A stretch of 64,000 nucleotides of DNA from SAR202 cluster bacterium. Its GTDB lineage: Bacteria; Chloroflexota; Dehalococcoidia; Lucifugimonadales; UBA2962. The stretch spans positions 1 to 64,000 of the forward strand of contig JAKUTS010000008.1 in NCBI GenBank assembly GCA_022447925.1. The letters run 5' to 3'. Made by a program: the position numbers and the translations under genes. Below, piece after piece: positions 19,283-28,767 of this stretch; position 1 is the first letter of the stretch, and each line of letters begins with the position of its first letter. Below the pieces are notes generated by a model. That model saw only the letters and a list, made by a program, of their open reading frames with translations. It made no database searches and was not told the DNA's origin.

Positions 19283-19460
19283 TATCTAAATATGAGTTAT
19301 GAATAACTCTTTTCCATAAATTTAACTTAGAAGATCGTTTAATTGCTGGCTGTGATTTCCTTGGCTCAATAGTTTTTAATATTTTAGATTGTTCAGCATT
19401 CAGGTATTCGACAATTGCTGACATGACAATAGTTAACTTTTTATTATTGTCGACTACCAC
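19215..19460 (-). CDS. Possible small accessory subunit between the two carboxyltransferase genes
   Basis: A GTG-started frame of 81 codons begins eight bases after the stop of the upstream carboxyltransferase gene and overlaps the next gene start by 68 bases; an internal ATG at 19424 is an alternative start. The predicted product has a short amphipathic stretch (MSAIVEYLNAEQSKIL), a basic linker and SSKLNLWKRVIHNSYL, loosely like the helix-linker-Trp pattern of small epsilon/gamma subunits found beside acyl-CoA carboxyltransferases. The overlap and weak ribosome site lower confidence. If it is not coding, the 186-base gap between the flanking genes has no other visible content. Confidence 0.35.
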   Translation of the reverse strand: MVVDNNKKLTIVMSAIVEYLNAEQSKILKTIEPRKSQPAIKRSSKLNLWKRVIHNSYLDNVTTSKNYRYNFQRRSSKFISY

Positions 19461-19468
19461 AGCTCAAT

Positions 19469-21031
19469 TCACAATGGTATGCTGCCATGTTTTTTTATTG
19501 GCAGAGAATCTCGTTTATTTGACAACATTTTCAGTGCCGATATTATTTTAATTCTTGTTTCAGATGGGTCAATGACAGCATCAATTAGTCCCTTACTAGC
19601 TGCAACATATGGATTCATCAATTTTTGACGGTATTGTTCTATGCGCTCTGATTTCAATTTTTCAGGATCTTGCGCCGATTTAATTTCTTTACCATGTATT
19701 ATGTTTACAGCACCTTCAGCGCCCATTACCGCTATTTCACCTGTAGGCCAAGCATAATTTATATCACCCCCAAGCATTTTCGAACTCATTACAATATATG
19801 CTCCACCATAAGCTTTTCTGAGCAATACACTTATTTTAGGTACAGTAGCCTCAGCATAAGCATAAATCAGTTTTGCTCCATGCCTGATTATTCCACCATA
19901 TTCTTGGGCCGTACCAGGCATGAATCCTGGTACATCGATAAGGGTTAATAAAGGTATATTAAATGAATCACAGAATCGTATAAACCTTGCAGCTTTAACA
20001 GATGCATCAATATCTAATGAACCTGCTAAGTGTTCTGGTTGCTGGCCTACAATGCCAACTGATTGGCCGGCAATCTTTGCAAAGCCAACCACAATATTTT
20101 TAGCCCAAGAGTGATGTATTTCCATAAAATCACCTTGATCAATTAATCTACCAATTACATCCATTACATCGTAAGGTTGATTAGGATCTTCAGGAACAAT
20201 CCTTTCTAATTCGGTGTCCGGTTCTTCTAGTTCATCAGAAGTTTCACGAATTACAGGTTCTTCCATGTTGTTTGAGGGTATAAAAGTTAAAAGTCGCCTA
20301 ACTTGTTTTAAGCACTCCTCTTCAGAGTCAAACCGGAAATGAGACACGCCGCTAATAGACGAATGACTTGCAGCGCCTCCCAAGTCTTCGTGTGTAACTT
20401 GCTCTCCTGTAACAGCTTTAATTACATCAGGTCCTGTGATGTACATCTGTCCTACACCACTAACCATAAAAATAAAGTCTGTCAAAGCTGGTGAGTAGGT
20501 AGCTCCTCCCGCTGCAGGACCGAGTATTACTGATATTTGAGGTATGACCCCGGATGCCATAGTATTTCTTAAAAATATGTCCCCATAACCAGCCAAACTG
20601 GACACGCCTTCTTGAATTCTAGCTCCGCCTGAATCAATTAGGCCGACAACGGGACAACCATTCTGTAGCGCCAAATCCATGATTTTACAAATTTTTTGTG
20701 CCACAGCCTCAGATAAAGACCCTCCGAAAACCGTGAAATCTTGAGAATAAACAAAAACGGTTTCTCCATTCACTGTGCCAAAACCAGTAATGACTGCATC
20801 ACCTAGAATTTGATTACCTGAATCTTCAATGTTTTGTATATCTTGGGTAACAAACGAATCCAATTCTTCAAATGAGCCTTCATCTAGGAATAAATGAATT
20901 CTCTCTCGAGCGGTTAATTTACCACGTTTGTGCTGCGAGTCAATTTTTGCTTGTCCGCCACCTTGATGACTCAAATCTCTCAGTTCATGGAGCCTATCTA
21001 TTTTTCGGTCCTTACGTCTTCTGTTTACCAT
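19469..21031 (-). CDS. Acyl-CoA carboxyltransferase (PccB/MmdA/transcarboxylase 12S type)
   Basis: 520 residues, the full length of the family. Crotonase-like N-domain with FTVFGGSLSEAVAQKI and LIDSGGARIQEGVSSLAGYG, oxyanion loop GPAAGGATYSPALTDF, HEDLGGAASHSSISGVSHF, and C-domain LIDVPGFMPGTAQEYGGIIRHGAKL and RKAYGGAYIVMSSK. These bind acyl-CoA and biotin at the dimer interface. Substrates are usually propionyl-/methylmalonyl-CoA or acetyl-CoA. With the biotin-bearing 5S-like gene downstream and no biotin carboxylase, a methylmalonyl-CoA:pyruvate carboxyltransferase is likely, though a propionyl-CoA carboxylase with BC encoded elsewhere remains possible. Promoter region shared with divergent folP. 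Confidence 0.92.
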   Translation of the reverse strand: MVNRRRKDRKIDRLHELRDLSHQGGGQAKIDSQHKRGKLTARERIHLFLDEGSFEELDSFVTQDIQNIEDSGNQILGDAVITGFGTVNGETVFVYSQDFTVFGGSLSEAVAQKICKIMDLALQNGCPVVGLIDSGGARIQEGVSSLAGYGDIFLRNTMASGVIPQISVILGPAAGGATYSPALTDFIFMVSGVGQMYITGPDVIKAVTGEQVTHEDLGGAASHSSISGVSHFRFDSEEECLKQVRRLLTFIPSNNMEEPVIRETSDELEEPDTELERIVPEDPNQPYDVMDVIGRLIDQGDFMEIHHSWAKNIVVGFAKIAGQSVGIVGQQPEHLAGSLDIDASVKAARFIRFCDSFNIPLLTLIDVPGFMPGTAQEYGGIIRHGAKLIYAYAEATVPKISVLLRKAYGGAYIVMSSKMLGGDINYAWPTGEIAVMGAEGAVNIIHGKEIKSAQDPEKLKSERIEQYRQKLMNPYVAASKGLIDAVIDPSETRIKIISALKMLSNKRDSLPIKKHGSIPL

Positions 21032-21191
21032 ATGTTCACCATAGTTGGACTAGTATATATATGCGTCGAATATAATCAAGCAGGTATATGGGCAATCTTA
21101 TCTACATGTGAATCAAAATGTAATGCGCCGATTGGCATATAATTATGACAATTTTAATATTAACTTTTATAGAATTATGAGCCTTAAATAA

Positions 21192-22031
21192 ATGACAGAG
21201 GAAATGGATACTATCATTGGTGGAAAATTGTTCAGATGGAAGTCTGAGACATTTGTTATGGGAGTAATTAATGTCACGCCAGACTCATTTTCTGGAGACG
21301 GAATTAACTTCAATATCGATTTGGCTGTAGAGAAAGCTTTAGAGTTTGAAAAACTTGGTTGCCACATATTGGATATTGGAGGTGAATCAACTCGGCCATC
21401 AATAACATATCGAAACACATCCAACACTTCAGCTGAATTAGAGGAGCAAAGAGTAATACCAGTAATAAAGGCTATTTCAGAAGTAGTTTCTATCCCAATT
21501 TCAGTAGACACATATAAGGCCTCTGTAGCTGAAAAAGCAATTCAGTCTGGGGCATCTTTAGTAAACGATGTATGGGGGTTTACAAAGGACCCGAAAATGG
21601 CTTCACTAGTAGCTGAGCTAAAAGTCCCCGCAGTTTTAATGCATAACCAGCATCATACTGTCTACGCAGACATGTTGATTGACATCGTAAACCGATTAGA
21701 TGAGTTGAAAAGTAATGCTATGAAGATGGGCGTATGTGAATCTAATATAATTTTGGATCCTGGTATTGGCTTCGGCAAGACTGCATTACAAAACATAGAA
21801 TTGTTTAGATCGCTTGAAATCTTACAGAAACTAAATTCTCCTATCTTGATAGGCTCTTCAAGAAAATCAATGATTGGCAAGGTCTTGGACTTGCCGCCAG
21901 ATCAGCGTATAGAGGGTACGGCAGCAACAGTTGTGATTTCGATATTAAAAGGAGCGGATATAGTAAGAGTGCATGATGTAAAAGAAATCATCAGGGTGGT
22001 TAAAATGACAGATGCAATCGCAAGGAAATGA
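21192..22031 (+). CDS. folP: Dihydropteroate synthase
   Basis: 279 residues with all DHPS motifs: VMGVINVTPDSFSGDG near residue 18, DIGGESTRP near 60, SVDTYKA, NDVWGFTKDP, VLMHNQHH, LDPGIGFGKT near 190, GSSRKSMIG near 220 and C-terminal IVRVHDV. It condenses 6-hydroxymethyl-dihydropterin pyrophosphate with p-aminobenzoate. The TRP loop and DPGIGFGK phosphate/pterin residues are intact. folK starts 20 bases before its stop, so the two consecutive folate steps are coupled. A sulfonamide-resistance change cannot be judged. Confidence 0.96.
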   Translation: MTEEMDTIIGGKLFRWKSETFVMGVINVTPDSFSGDGINFNIDLAVEKALEFEKLGCHILDIGGESTRPSITYRNTSNTSAELEEQRVIPVIKAISEVVSIPISVDTYKASVAEKAIQSGASLVNDVWGFTKDPKMASLVAELKVPAVLMHNQHHTVYADMLIDIVNRLDELKSNAMKMGVCESNIILDPGIGFGKTALQNIELFRSLEILQKLNSPILIGSSRKSMIGKVLDLPPDQRIEGTAATVVISILKGADIVRVHDVKEIIRVVKMTDAIARK

Positions 22032-22554
22032 TGATGAGGATTTACGTTTATTGAACAATTCGGTTTATATTGGTTTAGGGTCAAACATGGGGAACCGGTT
22101 TGCTCATATTGAAAAGGCAATCTCAGATATAAAGCACGGATTACAAACTGAAATATTGGCTGTTTCTTCGATATATGAAACATCTCCTGTAGGAGTGGAA
22201 AATCAACCTGATTTTCTGAATTGTGTTTGTCTTTTAAAGACTACGTTGGAGCCGAGGCAAATACTGAATAAGTTATTGGAAATCGAAAAAAGTCACGGTA
22301 GAAGTTGTAGCAGTATGAATTTACCTCGCACTTTGGATTTGGATATATTGCTATATGGAGAGTTGGCTTTAAATGAACCTGGACTAATAGTGCCTCATCC
22401 TCGGGTTACTGAACGGGCGTTCGTGCTCATACCTTTAGCTGAAATTAGTCCGAATTTGACACATAATTTGTGGGAAAGGACAGTAACGGAAATTTTAGAA
22501 TCGTCAACATTCACAGATAAAGTTGAAAAAGTGGATAATGTCAGATGGAACTAA
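22012..22554 (+). CDS. folK: 2-amino-4-hydroxy-6-hydroxymethyldihydropteridine pyrophosphokinase
   Basis: 180 residues from ATG 22012, overlapping folP by 20 bases; a TTG at 22051 would give an N-terminus nearer to that of typical HPPK (NNSVYIGLGSNMG) and has GAGG upstream, so either start is possible. Motifs: VYIGLGSNMGNR, SSIYETSPVG, QPDFLNCVC, and LPRTLDLDILLYG with the magnesium-binding Asp pair, then VPHPRVTERAFVLIPLAEI. It makes the pyrophosphate substrate for FolP. It ends tail-to-tail with the Trm112-like gene, the two stops overlapping by four bases. Confidence 0.95.
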   Translation: MQSQGNDDEDLRLLNNSVYIGLGSNMGNRFAHIEKAISDIKHGLQTEILAVSSIYETSPVGVENQPDFLNCVCLLKTTLEPRQILNKLLEIEKSHGRSCSSMNLPRTLDLDILLYGELALNEPGLIVPHPRVTERAFVLIPLAEISPNLTHNLWERTVTEILESSTFTDKVEKVDNVRWN

Positions 22555-22733
22555 GTTACTTTAACGGGTGAAATCAGATTTGGTATGCTATCTGATATCG
22601 GATAATCAACTTCACATTGAACGCAATTCATAGCACCGGTCTCGACTTCATTATTAATTTCGTTTTCAATGGTCAAAGTCAATTGACCCTTGCAAGCTGG
22701 ACACACAAGAATATCCATCAAGTCTTTTCTCAT
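22551..22733 (-). CDS. Trm112/YcaR-like small zinc-ribbon protein
   Basis: 60 residues. A Trm112p-like fold is indicated by DLMDILVCPACKGQL at the N-terminus, MNCVQCEVDYPISDSIPNLI at the C-terminus, and two CxxC pairs that would bind zinc. Eukaryotic Trm112 activates methyltransferases; bacterial YcaR-like members are often near lipid A or methyltransferase genes but their role is not settled. No methyltransferase is adjacent here. It lies upstream on no obvious operon and converges with folK. Confidence 0.85.
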   Translation of the reverse strand: MRKDLMDILVCPACKGQLTLTIENEINNEVETGAMNCVQCEVDYPISDSIPNLISPVKVT

Positions 22734-22783
22734 TTAGGAACCTCTGTATCAACCAAAATTAATTAATGGTTAGTGTGGAATCG

Positions 22784-23287
22784 TTAATTGAGCAGTAATA
22801 TTTCTTCGTAAAGTGATCTCAGCAGCTCGGATAAAAAGAACACTACAATACCAACTACTGTGAGGCCATTATATCCTGATAACAGAAACTTTGTACGATT
22901 AAACCAACCGGATTGATCGTACTTTTTATCTAAATTGCCTATCAAGGCCATTTGTCGCCTTTCAGCATGCAAAAGTATAAACATCCATGCTGTCAGAGCA
23001 ACTTTTATACCTAGTGTTACTACATATGCAACTGTAATATCATTACTAGTAAGGCGGTTGAAAACAATTATTGCTCCAGTAGCTATTAGTACAATAATAC
23101 AAATGTCAACCAAAGGCCTGAAGACGCGCCCAAGTTGATGGAGTTCAGCTTGGTTTTTATTAAATCTAGTTTTAGGTGCATCCCTTTTAATAAAAATCAT
23201 TTGTACTATGTTTGTACCGATCCAAATAGCTGCTGCCATTATATGCAACCAATGGATGATTAATAAAAATATGTTCGAAATGCTCAA
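22784..23287 (-). CDS. Four-helix integral membrane protein, CopD/DUF2269-like
   Basis: 167 residues with four predicted membrane helices. The first (SNIFLLIIHWLHIMAAAIWIGTNIVQMIF) carries the His and Trp pattern (IHWLHIMAAAIWIG) typical of CopD, PCuAC-linked and related membrane proteins that can bind haem or copper. The C-terminus ends in a fourth helix and a short tail. No copper chaperone gene is next to it. It lies 49 bases upstream of no gene on its own strand start side and downstream of the TlpA-like gene. Function is unproven; the family match rests on the first helix. Confidence 0.65.
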   Translation of the reverse strand: MSISNIFLLIIHWLHIMAAAIWIGTNIVQMIFIKRDAPKTRFNKNQAELHQLGRVFRPLVDICIIVLIATGAIIVFNRLTSNDITVAYVVTLGIKVALTAWMFILLHAERRQMALIGNLDKKYDQSGWFNRTKFLLSGYNGLTVVGIVVFFLSELLRSLYEEILLLN

Positions 23288-23336
23288 TTGGACACCTTTA
23301 TGCAGATTAGGTATACAGATTAGGGATCGTATCTAT

Positions 23337-23855
23337 TTATTCAAGTATTTCTAGAGCAAACTCTTGTAATTGTTCATTATCTAATAAACCAGACCATTTT
23401 CTAATTACCTGATGATCTTTGTTTATAAAAAACGTAGTAGGAAATCCGATTACCTTGTATTTTAGTTGGATATCAGAGCCGATATCAGCGCCTACTGGGT
23501 ATGTGATGCCAAATTCATTTACAAAGTCCTTTCCGTCTTCAATAGAATCTAAAACTAGGCTTTGTATTCCAACAATCACCAAACCTTGATTCATATATTT
23601 TTTATAAGTTGCCTCTAATATGTCTATTTCTTCTCTGCATGGAGGGCAAGAAGGGTACCAGAAATTTATTATTACTGGATGGCCATTAAGGTCATTATGA
23701 AATCTTAAATCAGAAGAGCCGATGTTATTGTTATATTGCAATAAACTTAACTCGAAATCGATAGCCGGCTCTGCTGGCGAATTACATCCGGTAAAAGTGA
23801 TCAATAAAATGGTAAATATAAGTAGACTTATGCCAGTTTTATTAACTACCAGCAT
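23337..23855 (-). CDS. TlpA/ResA-like thioredoxin-fold lipoprotein
   Basis: 172 residues from ATG 23855, chosen because it has GGAAA upstream and gives a normal lipoprotein signal; a longer reading from 23900 adds 15 residues deep inside sbcD. The signal ends in a lipobox LLITFTGC near residue 25. The thioredoxin domain carries WYPSCPPCREE (redox CPPC) and GFPTTFFINKD with the cis-Pro. Such proteins reduce disulfides outside the membrane, for example in cytochrome c maturation. Its first 14 bases overlap the end of sbcD, so translation is probably coupled. Confidence 0.9.
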   Translation of the reverse strand: MLVVNKTGISLLIFTILLITFTGCNSPAEPAIDFELSLLQYNNNIGSSDLRFHNDLNGHPVIINFWYPSCPPCREEIDILEATYKKYMNQGLVIVGIQSLVLDSIEDGKDFVNEFGITYPVGADIGSDIQLKYKVIGFPTTFFINKDHQVIRKWSGLLDNEQLQEFALEILE

Positions 23856-25095
23856 TCTGAATATTTCCGGAATTTTCAATAATTTGTGAAGCTTTATCAA
23901 TTAATAAACTTGAGTGCTTTTTGGGTATCTTTTTGATTTTAAGATACATCTTTAATGTATCCATTGGACTTACGCTTGAGTTGTATTCAGCACCAAGTCT
24001 GACTCGCTCAGATCCTTTGATTGACACAGATATTCCCGCGAGGTAATGGGCCGGTTTCAGTGCGTCCCTAATTCGTGAGTCAATCAGTTTCCCTTCATAT
24101 GAATTAGGCATTGATATTGTCAATCTTACGACGGTTTCTTTAAGTTCATGTTTCGATATTTCATTTAAGACCTGTTCAGTAGGGTCTAAAGATTCAGGTT
24201 CAACGTCTACTTTAATTGTCAAAAGTTTTCTTGCTTTTACCTTAATAAAATCTGCTTTTTGCAACCGATTTGTTGAAGTGGCCGTTTCATCTATTTCGAT
24301 TGAATAGAATCCTTTATCATCATTTTCTTCACCAAAGTCTATTCTCTCCAAAGATCCACTGTAGTTGATAGTAGGCTTATTTTGATTAATAGTTTGACGC
24401 TTATGCACATGTCCTAGAGCCACGTAGTCGAAAATCGGTAATGATACGCTACTGGTTAACAATACGTAATCCTTACCAAGCATCATTGATTGCTCTGAAC
24501 TCGTGGTCGCTCCGCTGATAGTTACATGGCTAGCTAGTATTGCTGGTATGGCGATATCCAACTTTGATGCGAGCTCAGAAATTATGGTTGATAGTTTATC
24601 CTGGATTACAGCATTGATGCTTTCGAGCGAAAGCCCCTTCATTTCATCTCTTGTAAGAAGATTACTTCTCCTGGCCCAGGGAATTGTTATTACTTGAATA
24701 TAGCCCGACTTTGTGTTTACAAGATGCGTTTCTGCCTTATTACCTAATATCACATTTGATACATTAAGTGTTTTAAATATGTCTAACGAAGTTGCTCTTC
24801 CAAAAACACTCGGAATATCATGATTTCCTTCTACTAAAACAACTGGTATTTCCGCTGTGGACAACCTTTGTATTCTTTTAGCGAATTCACGCTGATGTGT
24901 TTGAGAAGGATTGCGACTCTTGTAGGCGTCGCCCGCAAATATAGCTAAATCCACATTACTATCAATACAATAGTCGATAACCTCGTCTAAGGTACCTAAA
25001 AAGTCCATCAATCTTGAGGATAAACCAGTATCAGGGTCTATGCGGGAGAAATTTTCTACCCCTATGTGAACATCGCTAAAGTGTACAAGCTTCAT
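23842..25095 (-). CDS. SbcD/Mre11-family DNA repair exonuclease
   Basis: 417 residues. Calcineurin-like phosphoesterase motifs in order: HFSDVHIG near residue 5 (D-x-H), FAGDAYKS near 55, EGNHDIPS near 90 (GNHD), ASHVTISG near 190 and GHVHKRQ near 232 (GHxH). These hold two manganese ions in Mre11/SbcD. The C-terminal cap has a beta-rich segment to about residue 350. The normal partner ATPase SbcC/Rad50 is not adjacent; instead the gene abuts glyS (TAAATG) and overlaps a TlpA-like gene. Confidence 0.9.
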   Translation of the reverse strand: MKLVHFSDVHIGVENFSRIDPDTGLSSRLMDFLGTLDEVIDYCIDSNVDLAIFAGDAYKSRNPSQTHQREFAKRIQRLSTAEIPVVLVEGNHDIPSVFGRATSLDIFKTLNVSNVILGNKAETHLVNTKSGYIQVITIPWARRSNLLTRDEMKGLSLESINAVIQDKLSTIISELASKLDIAIPAILASHVTISGATTSSEQSMMLGKDYVLLTSSVSLPIFDYVALGHVHKRQTINQNKPTINYSGSLERIDFGEENDDKGFYSIEIDETATSTNRLQKADFIKVKARKLLTIKVDVEPESLDPTEQVLNEISKHELKETVVRLTISMPNSYEGKLIDSRIRDALKPAHYLAGISVSIKGSERVRLGAEYNSSVSPMDTLKMYLKIKKIPKKHSSLLIDKASQIIENSGNIQNAGS

Positions 25096-26448
25096 TTAGC
25101 CATGCACTTTATTGGATAATAGCGACACGATTTCATCCTCTAATTTATTTATTAGAACTCTTTTCTGATCCATTGAATCACGCTGCCTTATAGTTACAGC
25201 ATTGTCTTCAAGTGATTCAAAATCGACAGTTACACATAGTGGAGTACCTATTTCATCCTGCCTACGATATCTTCTTCCAATACTTTGAGTTTCATCATAA
25301 TAAATTAATGGTTTAACGAGGCTAGAAGACTTAATGTTTTTATAAATTTCACGAGCCAATTCAGATAGGATTTCCTTTTTGCTTAGGGGTAATATCGCTA
25401 CTTGCACAGGTGCCACTGAGGGATTTAATCTAAGACTGATCCGAGTCTCTTCTTTGCCTTTAGCCCCAACCAATGTTTCATGCGTATATCCTTCAATAAG
25501 CAAAGCCATAACCGCTCTATCTAAACCAAATGAAGGCTCTACAACATACGGAATCACATGTTTTTTAGTGGTTTCATCAAAGTATGACAACTCTTTACCG
25601 CTTTCTTTACTATGAGCAGTTAAATCATAGTTAGTTCTATTAGCTATTCCAGCAATCTCTCCCCAGCCCCAAGGGAATAGGTATTCAATATCACTGGTGC
25701 CTTTTGAATAGTGAGCAAGTTCTTCAGGTTCATGTTTTCGTATCCGCAATCTTTTTTCTGAAAGTCCCAAATTTAAATACCATTCAAATGAGTTATTTAT
25801 CCAGTAATCATGCCACTGGTCATCGTCTTCAGGTGGTACGAAAAATTCCATTTCCATCATCTCAAACTCTCTAGTGCGGAATATAAAATTCCCGGTAGTT
25901 ATTTCATTACGAAAAGATTTGCCTATTTGAGCTATGCCAAACGGAGGATTCTTATTTATAGTATTCTTGACGTTAAGAAAATTAACAAATATTCCTTGAG
26001 CTGTTTCTGGTCTAAGGTACGTTGAGTTAGAGTTGTCTTCTACTGGACCCAAGAATGTTTTAAACATTAGGTTAAATAGCCTTGGCTCACTGAGTTCACG
26101 TCCGCAGTTAGTGCATTCGGAAGATTCTATTTGATCGCTTCGGTATCGGTGATTACACTGCTTACATTCTACTAATGGATCAGAAAAATTAGAGGTGTGG
26201 CCACTCGCATCCCAAACTTTAGGATGCATAATTATTGATGAATCTAAGCCGAAAACATTTTCTTGTTTGATAACAAAGTTATCCCACCATAGTTCTTTCA
26301 ACTTGCGTTTAAGCTCAATGCCCAAAGGGCCGTAATCCCAAGTGGAGGCGAGGCCACCATATATCTCACTACTCTGGAACACAAACCCTCTTCTTTTTGC
26401 TAATGAAGCGAGTTCTTCCAAGTCAATTTGATGCTTAGGTGAAGTCAA
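25096..26448 (-). CDS. glyS: Glycyl-tRNA synthetase, class II homodimeric type
   Basis: 450 residues. Class II motifs: YGPLGIELKRKL in motif 1 region, a zinc-ribbon insertion with two Cys pairs (CKQCNH and CTNCGRE), FRNEITTGNFIFRTREFEMMEMEFF (motif 2 region) and PSFGLDRAVMALL (motif 3). C-terminal anticodon-binding domain begins near APVQVAILPLS. It charges tRNA-Gly. This is the single-chain alpha2 type, not the alpha2beta2 type of many bacteria. TTG start with AAAGG upstream; its stop abuts the sbcD start. Confidence 0.96.
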   Translation of the reverse strand: MTSPKHQIDLEELASLAKRRGFVFQSSEIYGGLASTWDYGPLGIELKRKLKELWWDNFVIKQENVFGLDSSIIMHPKVWDASGHTSNFSDPLVECKQCNHRYRSDQIESSECTNCGRELSEPRLFNLMFKTFLGPVEDNSNSTYLRPETAQGIFVNFLNVKNTINKNPPFGIAQIGKSFRNEITTGNFIFRTREFEMMEMEFFVPPEDDDQWHDYWINNSFEWYLNLGLSEKRLRIRKHEPEELAHYSKGTSDIEYLFPWGWGEIAGIANRTNYDLTAHSKESGKELSYFDETTKKHVIPYVVEPSFGLDRAVMALLIEGYTHETLVGAKGKEETRISLRLNPSVAPVQVAILPLSKKEILSELAREIYKNIKSSSLVKPLIYYDETQSIGRRYRRQDEIGTPLCVTVDFESLEDNAVTIRQRDSMDQKRVLINKLEDEIVSLLSNKVHG

Positions 26449-26557
26449 TTAAAGTGAAACCTTTGTATGCCTAAATTCACTGATTGCAATAACGAATGTG
26501 ATATTAATCCTATACTAATTTGTAAAGGATTGCTTAATATACGTTGCTAGATTTTTA

Positions 26558-28603
26558 TTAAAGAAAAAGTGGTCCAAATACTAGTGCAACCATGGCAGTT
26601 AGTTTGATCAGTATATTTAAAGATGGTCCAGATGTGTCTTTGAATGGATCACCAATTGTGTCTCCAACTACCGCTGCGTCATGATCTGATGATCCTTTGC
26701 CAGCAAGATTGCCTGCTTCAATCCATTTTTTGGCGTTATCCCAGGCTCCACCGGAGTTTGCCATCATTATCGCAAATAAAAATCCTGTGGCTATTGACCC
26801 AACTAATAGACCGCCCAGTGCTTCAGCTCCTAAAACCGCACCGACTATAATCGGAGCTGCTATCGCTAAAACTCCTGGCAGAATCATCTCACGCATTGCG
26901 CCTCTGGTACTAATATCGACTGCTGCTGCGTAATCAGCATCAGCTTTACCTTCCAATAGACCCTTGATTTCTTTAAACTGCCTTCTAACTTCTTGTACCA
27001 TCGCATTTGCTGCACGGCCTACAGCTTGCATTGTGAGGGCAGCAAAAATGAATGGCATTGCAGATCCAACAATAACTCCCATCAAAACCTCTCTTTGCAG
27101 CAGGTCTAAAGCCGTTACTCCTGTCATCGCCGAATATGCTGCAAGCAGAGCTAGTGATGTTAAGACCGCGGAACCAATTGCAAATCCCTTTCCTGTGGCG
27201 GCAGTTGTGTTTCCTAGAGAGTCCAGAGCATCTGTACGCTCACGTACTTTTGGATCCATGCCGGACATTTCTGCTATTCCACCTGCATTGTCGGCTATAG
27301 GTCCATATGCATCAGTAGCAAGAGTTATACCAAGAGTTGAGAGCATTCCAATTGCAGACAATGCAACTCCATAAACACCAGCTAATGAATATGTGATCCA
27401 CATTGCAACGACAACAACAACAGCCGGGATTAAAGTACTAATCATTCCAAGGCCGAGTCCTGCAATTACAACAGTAGCTGGTCCAGTCTCAGCTTGTTTT
27501 GCGACGTCCTTTGTGGGTTGAAATTCATAAGATGTATAGTATTCCGAAGAAGTTCCGATTATTTGTCCAGCTATTAATCCGATTAAAACCACCCAAAAAT
27601 AATTAAAAGATAAATCGAATGTCCATACGCTAAGGCCTGTCGCTATTAAAACGAGACCTCCTGCACCAAAAATTCCGTATCGTAAAGACCAGAGCAGATT
27701 GCTCATGGTCGCACCCTCTTTGGTTCGAACTAAAAATGTCCCTAGAATTGATGAGAATATGCCCGATGCAAGGACCAGTATCGGTAGTAATATCAGTTTG
27801 TTGAAACCAAAGATTTCTCCGATAGGGTTGTTTGCATCAAGATACAATACTCCTACTGCTACTAGGGCGATTGTTGCTATTATGGAGCCAACGTAAGACT
27901 CGAACAAATCAGCACCCATGCCCGCCACATCACCAACATTGTCACCAACATTGTCTGCAATTGTTGCAGGGTTACGTGGGTCGTCCTCAGGTATTCCTTG
28001 CTCGACTTTACCGACTAGGTCTGCTCCAACATCGGCAGCTTTTGTATATATACCTCCACCTACCCGAGCGAACAATGCTATTGATGAGGCTCCAAAACCA
28101 AAACCAGCAATTATCTGGGCATCTTGGAATATCCAGTACAAAATAACTACGCCCAAAAGACCTATGCCGACAACTGAAATACCCATTACGGCTCCACTGC
28201 TGAAAGCAACTTTCAGAGCACCGTTAAGTCCATCGGCAGCTTTAACTGCGGTTCTGGAGTTGGCACGAATAGCTATTGACATACCGATAAATCCCGCCAT
28301 TGCTGAGCCTATTGCACCAATCAAGTAGCAGACAGCCGTTTTGGGCCATGTTCCATCGCCTTCTATTTGTCCTAAAACATCAAGGTCTATGAATATTGCA
28401 AGCACAATGAACATGGCAGCAACAAAAAGGGAGAGCATCCTATACTCTCTAGACAAAAATGCCATTGCGCCTTGCTGTATTGCTTTACCTATGAATTTGA
28501 CTTTATCGTTTCCTTCATCTTGCTTTAAAACATAAAAAGTTAATATGCCTGCAAAACTAAGAGCGACTATGCTGGCGATTATAGCTATAAGAAAAATTAA
28601 CAA
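26558..28603 (-). CDS. hppA: Membrane-bound ion-translocating pyrophosphatase, K+-dependent type
   Basis: 681 residues with about 16 membrane helices. The pyrophosphate site has [21 protein letters not shown] split across two Asp motifs, followed by [22 protein letters not shown], and the C-terminal [21 protein letters not shown]. The determinant region reads [10 protein letters not shown]: Ala and Gly at the positions that are Lys and Thr in K+-independent enzymes, so a K+-dependent enzyme is expected. Whether it pumps H+ or Na+ cannot be decided here. TTG start with GGAGGG five bases upstream. Energy conservation from biosynthetic pyrophosphate is the expected role. Confidence 0.95.
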   Translation of the reverse strand: MLIFLIAIIASIVALSFAGILTFYVLKQDEGNDKVKFIGKAIQQGAMAFLSREYRMLSLFVAAMFIVLAIFIDLDVLGQIEGDGTWPKTAVCYLIGAIGSAMAGFIGMSIAIRANSRTAVKAADGLNGALKVAFSSGAVMGISVVGIGLLGVVILYWIFQDAQIIAGFGFGASSIALFARVGGGIYTKAADVGADLVGKVEQGIPEDDPRNPATIADNVGDNVGDVAGMGADLFESYVGSIIATIALVAVGVLYLDANNPIGEIFGFNKLILLPILVLASGIFSSILGTFLVRTKEGATMSNLLWSLRYGIFGAGGLVLIATGLSVWTFDLSFNYFWVVLIGLIAGQIIGTSSEYYTSYEFQPTKDVAKQAETGPATVVIAGLGLGMISTLIPAVVVVVAMWITYSLAGVYGVALSAIGMLSTLGITLATDAYGPIADNAGGIAEMSGMDPKVRERTDALDSLGNTTAATGKGFAIGSAVLTSLALLAAYSAMTGVTALDLLQREVLMGVIVGSAMPFIFAALTMQAVGRAANAMVQEVRRQFKEIKGLLEGKADADYAAAVDISTRGAMREMILPGVLAIAAPIIVGAVLGAEALGGLLVGSIATGFLFAIMMANSGGAWDNAKKWIEAGNLAGKGSSDHDAAVVGDTIGDPFKDTSGPSLNILIKLTAMVALVFGPLFL

Positions 28604-28767
28604 AACTGCCCTCCGGGTTATTATATTTATACTTAATTGGGTTAGCGTTTATGTAGATACAATTACTACACAGTGGCGAAAATTAACACATATTTAAGTA
28701 ACGATTCAATCAAATTTAAGGTCTATAGTAAGAAAGTTTCCCTTATTTCATATAGTTATTGTATGAC

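Noticed and set aside
23304-23326. Short direct repeat CAGATTAGG
   Set aside because: Two copies of nine bases in an AT-rich gap are not enough to suggest an operator or mobile-element end.
26964-28328. Several long open frames on the plus strand opposite the pyrophosphatase gene
   Set aside because: They are Ala/Pro/Ile-rich antisense readings of a biased membrane-protein coding sequence, with no ribosome sites or domains.
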